A DNA stretch of 64,000 nt from Adiantum capillus-veneris (lineage: Eukaryota > Streptophyta > Polypodiopsida > Polypodiales > Pteridaceae), in contig CM043958.1 of assembly GCA_014529385.2 (NCBI GenBank), positions 152,726,293 to 152,790,292 on the forward strand. Reading direction: 5' to 3'. Shown piece by piece: positions 55,044 to 64,000 of this stretch; within the stretch, counting starts at the first letter, position 1, and every line of letters starts with the position of its first letter. The notes under the pieces were generated by a model. It searched no databases. It was not told the origin of the DNA and saw only the letters and a program-made list of their open reading frames with translations. A program made the translations under genes and the position numbers.

Positions 55044-57806
55044 GCACCTATTGGTGTTGCCTCAATGTGTCTTGCTAGCTTCATGAGATAAACACATAAG
55101 GCAACACCTTTTTAATATTTCAAAGGAGCAAAAGATGGCTATTTTTTAACAAGCATAAATGTTTGTGTGAGTGAGAGAGAGGGAATATCTCATATGAGTA
55201 TCTACATGTTTTATCTTTATCCTTGGATGATATATTGTGTGATTTGTTTCAGGATTTTTTCCCATGCTCTCATTGCTAAAGAGGACCTGTAAATTGATTG
55301 CGAGGCTCTCAGACTACTAGTCCATATGAGAACAAGTGAGCTAACCTTGGATTGAGGTTCAAGGAACAACACCGTAGGAGAGGGTCAAAGCCTATCATAC
55401 ATCCAAAAAATTTTGTAGATTAATTACAAGCCCATCATTTATTCAAAGTACACTCTTTTTGTTCTTAGACTTCCATTCTAGAACGGACCTAGATCCAAGG
55501 GTAGTATATAGGAGCAGTATTTATAAGGATGCTCTCCATGATTTTGGCTCTTTTAGCAAGATCGCAGTTCACCCTCCTTTGAGCTGTTCATTTAAATGTA
55601 GTCTTTCTATGAAAAAAGACAAGGTTCCTATATCCTAAAACTAATGAAGGGACTACAATGAATGTGAATAGGAGCTTTGTTTAAGGTCTCTGTCCAATCC
55701 ATGTAGGAATTATCAACAATGGGCCTATCGAAAGACCATAGGCATGGTGTATTCTAGAGCTAGTGTTTTGACCCATCGAGATTTTCTAATTATCCTATAA
55801 GAAGAGAATTCCACTATTAACCTATGTTTCCACAATGCATAACTTAGTCATGAAAATCAGGAGACATTGAAGACTACATGCATCATAAAACAATCACACA
55901 AACCCTCAACAACACTACGAGACTACAGATCAAACGGCCTCAACCCTCTAAGAGGTGATGAATCCATATGGTTTTTGATTAAGGGAAACTATTCAGGCAA
56001 GAATTCAGGATTGATTGACAAAGTTGCAACTACAATAGGAGCACTTGCTACAATTGCCAAGTATACATGCAAGTCACCAACTTTGTGTTTCATCAATGAA
56101 CTGTAGTACTGTCTGTCGACACAAGAAATTATGACTAGGCAAACTCCTTTGAAATCCAACTATGGTGTGCAATTAGCCAACAACTTACAGAAGATTTTCT
56201 ATTCTTATTTGTACGAAAGGGTTCTACAATTTCCAATATGATGTGCCTTGTCATTACATTACACACATTGTATAGTATGTAAACAATGAGCTTCTATCGG
56301 TACAAAATTTCCTTGGCGCTGAAGCCAACCAAGCACCATCTGAGAATCTGCCAAGTAGAGGGAACATCAACTTAAAATTTTCTCAATTTTCACAGATCTT
56401 GGATTTGAAGGCCAAGTACCATCTTAGTAGCGTGCGATGTACTGGGAAAATGAAGTAGTCAAACCCTTCATCAATCTGGTGAGAGGTGTGAGACTTATTT
56501 TCATTATGATGGATGAATGACGACCTTCCATTGCACTAAGATCTGAGCCTGCATCTTCCTTTGCTATCCGACCTAGACAATTTTCTTGAATGCAAGAGCC
56601 TTGTGGAGATTCAACATGCAACACGGGCACTTACAATGTAGCAGTAGATCTTTACTGGGAGTATTGTGGCCAACACCATTACCTCATCCAATCAAAAGCA
56701 TTGTTGCTTGCCCTACATATTCAGGATGAGATCAGCCACCATTGGTAACCTCCTAGGTGATTGAACGTATAGACTTTAAGGGCCCTTGATTATGGATATC
56801 CATGTTTTGGCTGTAAACCTTAAGTACACCTTTTGTCACACAAACGTATTGACAGCTACATGAGTGGTAATGAATATACAGAAAATATGCAACATTTGGT
56901 TCAATAATATTGATCGCCATATTCAAGTAGACAAATCATTATTCATATAAGCTTTCTGGCACCAATCATTTTCTGGCATCCAATGGTGTCAAAAAACACA
57001 TCCACTCCCACAGAAGCTGCACAGATAATTACCATGTAATAGCATAAAAAAACATTACAGGCATCCTATGTTGCTCAGATCGTTTCCGGTCACTCAAAAT
57101 CTTGAGCACAGAAATTCTAGAGATCTAGAGTAGGAGCATTTAGGTCTTAGGACCCCTACGGCTGCAGTTGGAGTCCAGTGGTAGATAACGACCCTATGCT
57201 CGTTTGTATTTACTATTTACAAGGATACTTTTGCACTGGAATTTTATTGATATATAGATCCCAGCCTGGACAGTAGACAATGAGCTTACTCAGCTGAATC
57301 GCTTGGCGTGTAAAGCTAGAGGCAAGTTCGGGCACCAAAATGACCATCAGTAACGACAGTACAAGGTTAGCATATACCTTGCAAACAAGAGCTGCTGAAA
57401 GCGCTAATTAATATAAACAAGTTGAGTAGGCACATTTCCACATTGGTGAACCTGCTGACCACAAGCCAGTTTGGTCGACTGCATAAGATGAGGCTCTGTC
57501 TGCTCTACTGTAACGCTCTGTTGAGATGGCTTCTTTCAAGAGTGAGCTGAAGGTCCTTCCACACAAATACACTGTTTAATGTGGAACAGAGTGTCAGAAT
57601 TCAGGAGACAAACACTAAGAACATTGACGTCCCACCAAGTCTATAAGATGAAATCACCGCTAGATAACCCACCATATTACATGTCTCCTTAACGTTCACC
57701 AAAATTTCCTTCCAAAACTGAATAGGTGATTTACAACGCATTATGCATACAAATGCCACATACCCCCTACAGTCGAAAATTAAAGCTCAGACATTCACAA
57801 TGGAAG
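54324..57806. other. Unassigned DNA and 3' flank of the aldo/keto reductase
   Basis: Holds GA x~23 at 54,994-55,040. Several 60-90 codon frames (for example 55,867-56,106 and 56,424-56,630) have no recognisable motif. The right 500-800 bases are probably the 3' UTR and terminator of the gene that ends at 57,807; AATAAA on the minus strand at 57,243-57,248 is one candidate signal. Confidence 0.35.
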
Positions 57807-57931
57807 TCACCCATGCTGCCACAACCAGTTGGTACTTCCATGAAATCCCATTTTATCCAAGTCTTCAATTTCTTCTACCGTGAGCTGCCATCCCAAGGCA
57901 CCAGCATTCTGTTCTGCCTGATCAAAGATCA

Positions 57932-57973
<42 letters not shown>

Positions 57974-60900
57974 CCCCCCCAACACACACACACACACACA
58001 TTTGATTGCTTGACCCCCCTTGGAACGCCCAAAATGGAGCAGTCCCCAAGGCAAAGTGTTACAAGGTGCCCATAGGCAATTATGAGGGCCAATGGCCAAA
58101 TTGTAAAAACCAAAAGGGAAAATTACAAAACTACCCCTAAAATTTGTGGAAATTCCCAAAATACCCCTCAAGTTTCAAAAATCCCCAGCATACCCCAGAG
58201 AAGAAGAACCGAATAAGACTTTGTACATACAGTAGTGTTTTTCGATTTGCTCACGGTGTTTATTAGTTTTGCAATTTCTCAGTTTCTGTAGTCATCTTTT
58301 TGGTTGAACATTGAATGTTCAACAAGAGGGTTGGGCAATGATGGTGCAGCCAAAGCTGGTCGGTGCTACAAAGAGTGCAAAGCAGTGTTGTACAAGCTTG
58401 CCAGAGAGATGGAGCAGCTAGAAGGATCAAGAACAAGAAAGGGGCAGCAGGTATGTATGCCTTATGTGATCTTCGGGGCCAGATGCTATGGTACATGTCA
58501 GTGGTATATGGTCAGAGGGTGAAAATTGCAGAGATGGGAGTGCCAAAGGTGGCCCTCAATATGGTCTACTAGTTGGTCCAGACAGCTCCTCAAACGGAGC
58601 TATGGAGTGAAAGATATAGCAACTTGATTTTCAAGGTGGTTTGCAGATTCGTACCGGTTTGGGCACTTGCAGATAGAGGACCAGAGATGAAGTGAATGCA
58701 TGGCTTGAAGTGCTCATCTTGTGGAGCATGTCGGTCTTAGATTGGCAATCAGAGTCCTTGTCACAATTTGCTTACGTGTCAAGCCACTGAAGAACAGAGC
58801 CAACCTTCAGATCCCCACCGAGGGGCCTAAACCCTAAAAGGAAGCAACAAATCCAGCAACTTTTGGGACCCCATTTGATGGGGGCCAGAGGACATAAAGG
58901 CATTAAAATAAAGCTGAACCCCACACACACACACAAAAGAATAGCGTAAAAATTGATGACGTGGCAGCCAGTACGGATCTCCGAATTTCGCGCTGACTGA
59001 TGACATAGCAACCTGTACGAATTTTCGCTTTTTCGCTGGCTTGCTGATGTGGCATCCTGTACGGATTTCCGTGATTTATGCTGGCAGCTTTTGAGCATGG
59101 AAAATTACTAGATACCTAATCAATCTGTGATCTTCTGGGTGGTTCACTAAACCAATTTATCAAACAAAACAACTTGCAAACTCAGCTCAACTCTCATCAA
59201 CACCTAAAGGTGAGCTTTCTTTGTCAAACACATCCTCATGGCATGAAAAAAGCAAGCCAACAACAACACAATGTATTTCTCATAGATGTGCCTTTCTATA
59301 AAAAAAGGTGCCCTCTTGAGTCTCACTTGAAGCTGAGGGCTTTCTGTACAAAACTCAAGAGTCGGATGAATCCTGTTACTCCAAGGCTTTCCCAGGCTGA
59401 CGGCACATCCATCTACGGGAGACAACAAAGAGGATTTTTTATGCTTCTCACCCACTACAAAATTTAAATTCCTCGTAGACCGGAGTGTAAATCTTCAGCT
59501 TTGATTGCTGATTCCATTATCCTATCTGGCAGATACATCTCATGCTTCTGCTTTTCAAGCAAACCGAAAGCCAGGTGCTTTTGGGAGAAAAGCAAAAAGC
59601 GAGCACTCTTGGGAAAGCAAAAAACAAGTGCTTTAAAATATGTGGATACATCCATGCACACGCACATTTGAGTAGACAAAAATAATAATAATTATAAACA
59701 TAATAAAAAATCACCTGTTTTTCATTTTTTGCCCCGGGTATAGGAATGGCACCCTTGCATCTGCAAAATCAAAAGGAGCTATCTTTCAAAGATAGCGGAA
59801 ATACTCACAGAAATGGGCAATCAGATGCAAGAAATATAGAAGTCATGGATATCTTCAGAACTCACATTATCCAGTTTAAAGCAACCTGGCTGACACTTTT
59901 GTTATGGGCTTCAGCTATGGTATTCATCTTTTTCAGCAGAGGTTGCATTTTCTCAATAGGCACGTTCCCAAATCTCCGGTTGTCAGGAGGTGGGTTCGCG
60001 GCTGAATATTTTCCTGCAGAAGTTCAAGGAAAAGGCTAAACAAACATATACTACAGCCAGAGTTCCTGCAGGATTGTAAACAGCACACCACCTGTCAATC
60101 TACCCATGCCCAGGGGGGAATAAGCTAGTATTTGGACTCCAAGCTCTGAACATGTTGAAAACAATCCATCAACCATTGGAGCCATCCTCAACAATGAAAA
60201 CTCCACCTGAAGACACAAGAGTGTCCAACACTAGTTTCTAACGCCGGTAGGAAGCAGAATGCTCTGTAGCCAACTCTCAATCAAAAATGTAAATTCTCAA
60301 ATTGCACTCCTGACAAGAAAATCACAATAACCTGATTGGATGCCAGGGGAATCTTCCTTTTGGCTAACACTTGGTGAGCCTTTCGGACTTCATCTTGACT
60401 GAAATTTGAAACTCCTACTGCATTGCCATGAACATGTGAGTTTGTTTGTGTTTGCCCACCAGACACTCAAATTCATTTGTTGCAAGAAGCGTGGACTGGA
60501 ATAAACATAACCTGCTTTTGTGAGGCCTGCATCATATGCATCAGCAAGGCCCTGGGCGAGATGTTCAATACTCCTTATAGACAATGCAGGGCCATGAATC
60601 TTTGGCATAGGCAAGGATAAAAGTTACAAGGAATCGTCTACAGAATCTCATAAACAGTACAAAAAACTTGACGCCAAACAAAGTCCTGAGCTGCACTTTA
60701 CCTGGAAAAGATCGACTCTCTCCATTTGAAGACGTCCCAAGCTTTCCTTCAATGAGGTAATAAGGCAGCTTCTTGCATTCAAATGCCATGGCATAGGGCA
60801 ATACTTTGAAGCAACCAGCACTTCACTCCTTTCTTCTGGACTTAACCTTTTCAAAAACTTCCCAACCATCCGCTCTGATTCACCTGATTAACAGGAAAGG

Positions 60901-61960
60901 CAGCCATGGAAGCTGTGCAAAATGTTCTTCTCATTCGGAAGATGATTTCAAATTATCCAAACAAGACAATTGTAAACGATAACTAAAGACTACCATAATT
61001 GGTCATTTTGTAATAGATGATGCCAAAGGCCAGGACACAGGTGATCTCCGGAAAGGGATGACCCAGAACCTAATCCTCCCCTATTTATGTAGCTAGAACA
61101 AGAGTCTCTATTGTAATTGTCACTTTTTAAAGCACTCAACTAATCAGTGAAACCTTGAGATCCATTATTTTAGAGCCCAATGGGTCATGGCAAGACATGC
61201 AGTAATCATCCGAGCAAAGATCTGATCCAAAGAATGAGAATCCAAACCAATTCAACCCTCCATAAAATGGTTTACAGACAAAGTTACAATTATATGCAGT
61301 AACAGGAATGTCATCCAAACAAATAGAACCTCTACCATACATCGCAGCAGTGTCAATGAGCGTAAGCATGCACTGCAAAGACTTCCTGAATGCAGTTTCT
61401 GCAGTAGCCTATCATCATATTTTTGGGTCTTATTTGGTGTGTATGGGTGTGGCTGCAGTGCAGATGGTCTGGGGAAGTATCACTCCTTAGCAGGCTCCAG
61501 AACAGTAAGACCTTGAGATCTGTTTTTGGTCCAGCTCTATGGTTCATGGCAGTGCTGATACATGTAGAAAAAGGACGGTAATCATTTAAGCTAGGGGTGA
61601 TGAAAGTTATCTGAAGAAAAAGCATACTGAACAAAGTCATACTTACTGCAACAGGACTATATACTATATGCAACTCACCTTCGCCATACATAGCAGCAGT
61701 GTCAATGAGGCCAAGCCCACACTCCAAAGACTTCCTGAAGGCGGCTTCCGCAGTAGCCTCACTAAGATCCTTGTCATAACCACCAAATCCCCACATCTTC
61801 CTGCCACACAGGAGCGAGTGTTTGAACAAACACGGGGGTGTGTGTGTGTGTGTGTGTGTGTGTTTGGGGGGGGGAGAGGGGAGAGGTTTGTTCTATACTT
61901 GTCTCCCCAGGACCAGGTGCCGATGCCCATGAGATGACCTTTCAGAATGTTGTCTTCCAT
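57807..61960 (-). CDS. Aldo/keto reductase, 9 exons, 319 aa
   Basis: NAD(P)H-dependent carbonyl oxidoreductase of the AKR superfamily; the substrate is not predictable. Exons (minus strand): 61,960-61,899; 61,800-61,679; 60,883-60,702; 60,599-60,512; 60,417-60,332; 60,206-60,092; 60,013-59,866; 59,760-59,715; 57,917-57,807. All introns are GT-AG and all phases agree; the sum is 960 nt. Motifs: GIGTWSWGDK; LIDTAAMYGEGESE (catalytic Asp54, Tyr59); VLVASKY (Lys88); LFQIHGP (His124); VGVSNFS; QILAYSPLGMGRLTGKY; QVALNWIICKGAIPIPGAKN (cofactor phosphate-binding end); C-terminal QLTVEEIEDLD. The tetrad is complete. ATG 61,960 is the only in-frame Met before GIGTW, since a stop lies upstream; the start is therefore short and shows no transit peptide. 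Many plant relatives have plastid transit peptides, so an upstream exon is possible. Intron 8 is 1.8 kb. Confidence 0.93.
57930..58001. repeat. CT-C10-CA microsatellite in intron 8
   Basis: (CT)n, then about ten C, then (CA)n. Read along the gene it is GT, G10 and GA repeats, ending about 13 bases before the exon 9 acceptor. Confidence 0.95.
58954..59086. repeat. Three-unit imperfect tandem repeat in intron 8
   Basis: Units start TGATGACGTGGCAGCC (58,954), TGATGACATAGCAACC (58,998) and TGATGTGGCATCC (59,045), each followed by GTACGRATYTYCG. Period 44-47. Purpose unknown. Confidence 0.85.
61140..61415 (-). pseudogene. Tandem duplicate of exon 2 inside intron 2
   Basis: ATAETAFRKSLQCMLTLIDTAAMYGRG, in an open frame, copies exon 2's ATAEAAFRKSLECGLGLIDTAAMYGEG; about 190 bases of following intron are also similar (AGATCTCAAGGT.TTACTG). 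The first half of exon 2 is lost. A segment 61,330-61,398 has AG before and GT after, is 69 nt long, and would join exons 2 and 3 in phase. Use is unproven. Confidence 0.8.
61838..61885. repeat. TG then G-rich tract in intron 1
   Basis: TG x~12 followed by poly-G and GAGAGGGG, filling much of the 98-base intron 1. Confidence 0.95.
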
Positions 61961-62089
61961 GGAAGACAAAAGGATCTGCACAGCTAGAGCTGCTACCCCA
62001 AAGCCGAGCGAGGACAATCAACAATACCGCGAACTCGCTATGGTATCGCGCGCAGCTGAGATTTATCCTTCTAAGACCACCATCTCTAT

Positions 62090-62200
62090 TTATCATCTAT
62101 ACTACTACTTTATCTTCTTTCTTCTTTATCTTTATCTACTAATCTACTATCTACTTCTACTACTAACATAATATCTATCTATCTATACTCTATATAATGG
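62090..62200 (-). promoter_or_regulatory. Probable promoter/5' UTR of the aldo/keto reductase
   Basis: TATATAG on the minus strand (62,190-62,196), about 230 bases before ATG 61,960, followed by an A/G-rich (plus strand CT-rich) stretch to 62,090. The position fits a core promoter and leader. No start site can be seen directly. Confidence 0.4.
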
Positions 62201-63670
62201 GGGAAGGGATTCTGGCCCCTCCCCCCGAACACATGGCACTATAATCTTCATCCGGCCATTGGTGTCTGCAACCCGGCATCACAGGTGTCCAGTGCGTGAC
62301 ACAAAGAGAGAGAGAGAGAGGACGATTAGTGCGCAATTGTCGGCCTCAATCTGCGGGCGTCCTCAGCCTCCATCACAATCACCCTCGGGGTGCCCCCCAC
62401 CTCTTCTATACCTTACGTCGCAGGCCCTCTCACATGCGCTTCAGGTGAAGAAGATGCAACTCGCATGCCCTCTCATGTGCACTGCAACTAGCTATAGGTG
62501 AAGAAGATGCAGCTCGCTGCAGGTGAAGAAGAGGCACCCGTCATACTGCTTGCACGTCGAGGTCAAAGAGGGCAAATCACTCCGTAAGATCAAGCTGATT
62601 AGAGGGAAAATCACTCCTTAAGGTGCAACTAACCACTGCCAATAGGGCGTATGGAAAGCAGCGAAGAAAAGAGAGAGATGGAAGGAGCAGACACTAGCCG
62701 AGGTAGTGCAAAGATGGGAGAGTACAAGGTGGGAAGAAGCTCTGCATTGTTGCATTCGGGGTGGTGTGCAGCTACGCTCTGCATTGTTGCATTCGGGGTG
62801 GTGCGCAGCTACGCACGGCCAGGGGGGAGAAGTACGCATGCAAGGACGGCCTCCATCGCCATGTTTCTGCATCAGCTGGCCATCCACAGCTATGGCTCTC
62901 ATGCTCACCTTCCTCTTCTCCCCTCCATTCCCAAACCACAGCTCTTTATCTTCAGTCCCTTTGATTCTTCTCCTTTTGGCAATATTTGACATGCACTTCG
63001 TTTTGTTGTTGTGATGGCTGCAGCCCCCTCTTGATGAGTCGGTTCTCTGTCCTACGAAACTGTGATGGAGAAGGTGGTGTTGGAGGATCAGGATTCAAGG
63101 GGTGTGGTAGTGGCGGTGGAGAAGGAAGGATAAGGGTCAGGGAAGGTCTCATCCCGCACAGCAACCCTATCCCAATTTGTAGTATTCATGGAAGATCTTC
63201 CTCCAAAACAGATTTGCAGCAATTGCATAACAACTCCCTTCAGCTCAAGAGCTTCAATAGCACGTGCGATCATGACATCCATGACATTGTAAGTGGGCTT
63301 GGCTATGTTTTCCCTTTCCCAATGCGCACACTTGAGCTTCCTACAGCTTCAAACTTCCATGCTATTTGAGAGCTCTAAACCCTTCATGGGCCCAACAATA
63401 TGGTCGTCCACTGGCCCCTTTTGACTTCTTTTTGGTGCTCACAAGTTAAGGGAGTCGGGATCTCAACAGACACTAGCTTGCACTGAGGATCCAAAGCAAC
63501 CACTAACGGATGCGCGCGCATACACACACACACAGGCCTTGCTACCAAGCATTTGTGATCATCAAGAATCTCCTATATGGCTATGGCGATTGCAGTAGCA
63601 AGGATGCTCATGCATGAACTGCGGTAGGCGCCCTGCTCACGAGTTTGAGCTCCTCCCCCCTTGCATTCTC

Positions 63671-63713
<43 letters not shown>

Positions 63714-64000
63714 CCATCTTCTGTTTATGTTTATGCGATTGCATTGATCTCCAATGTTGACTATTGAATTATTATTCGTTTCTTTCAAAACTATTTAAAG
63801 GCTTCAAAGTATAAACAATCTGCTCAGCTTGCAAGTTAGATTTGTCATCAATTTCTAAAAATGTAAGTGTTGCCATTCTCAAGTACCAACCATGCCCATT
63901 GTTATCTTTTTAAAGTAAAAGCAAACATGAAGATGCTGCTTCAAAATGAGACATACCAAATTTTAGTACATAGTGAAATGCAAAAAGGTTGTTCTGTGCA
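62201..64000. other. Upstream flank, no supported gene
   Basis: GC-richer than the rest. It has a 37-bp perfect-like tandem repeat at 62,739-62,812, a CA tract near 63,518-63,534 and CT x~22 at 63,668-63,711. Frames at 62,618-62,992 (-), 62,986-63,369 (+) and 63,088-63,282 (-) carry no recognisable domain. An upstream exon of the aldo/keto reductase could lie here, but none is demonstrable. Confidence 0.35.

Noticed and set aside
55867-56630. Possible coding fragments
   Set aside because: Short frames on opposite strands without motifs; could not be tied to any family.
58304-58572. Plus-strand frame MNIECSTRGLGNDGAAKAGR and overlap
   Set aside because: Lies within intron 8 of the opposite-strand gene, with two overlapping frames and no known domain; may be captured DNA but not supportable.
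62618-63369. Frames of 64-127 codons on both strands upstream of the aldo/keto reductase
   Set aside because: Overlapping on both strands, built partly on tandem repeats, and with no recognisable domain.

Overview
The window is nuclear DNA of a land plant with a large, repeat-filled genome. It holds one intact multi-exon gene with GT-AG introns, several LTR-retrotransposon lineages (Ty3/gypsy non-chromovirus, chromovirus and Ty1/copia), plant-type primer-binding sites (tRNA-Asp and tRNA-iMet) and long dinucleotide arrays. A homosporous fern is my best guess from the overall texture; this is inference and species is not determined. No tRNA, rRNA, CRISPR, plasmid or bacterial feature was seen.

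Layout: (1) 1-12,470: minus-strand gypsy material. An intact 267-aa retroelement ORF (41-844) is followed by AT-rich non-coding DNA with an array of about 22-nt palindromes, then decayed gypsy element E1 (gag 10.3-7.4 kb, protease, RT, and an RNase H fused by deletion to a second protease-like domain ending near 3.5 kb). E1's leader (10.3-12.4 kb) carries the same palindromes. (2) 12,470-14,375: plus-strand remnant of a chromovirus (integrase, chromodomain, 3' LTR); the LTR holds six perfect heat-shock-element trimers upstream of a TATA-like box. (3) 14.4-18.9 kb: two copies of a ~1-kb repeat, a GGTACT minisatellite and long GT tracts. (4) 18.9-32.6 kb: gypsy element E2 on the minus strand, the most informative element: gag, PR1, a conserved linker, RT, RNase H, two tandem H2C2 zinc modules, integrase, and a second retropepsin domain (PR2). 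Its leader has its own palindrome family, then a tRNA-Asp PBS and a 5' LTR. (5) 32.6-34.2 kb and 49.4-51.2 kb: two copies of a decayed repeat (B1, B2), B1 with a 254-bp insertion. (6) 34.2-38.8 kb: non-coding and LTR remnants with another tRNA-Asp PBS. (7) 38.8-45.8 kb: decayed minus-strand gypsy element, its integrase split by a 2.7-kb copia element that carries only gag (TR-GAG type). (8) 45.8-54.3 kb: a second gag remnant, repeat B2, a palindromic tandem block and an inverted LTR copy. (9) 57.8-62.2 kb: the one cellular gene, a 9-exon, 319-aa aldo/keto reductase on the minus strand. All splice phases agree and the catalytic tetrad is intact. Exon 2 has a partial tandem duplicate inside the next intron.

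Apart from the aldo/keto reductase the window is transposon sediment. Its main novelty is the E1/E2 gypsy lineage: a second aspartic protease after integrase, kept in two diverged copies; duplicated H2C2 modules; and family-specific palindrome arrays in the long leaders.
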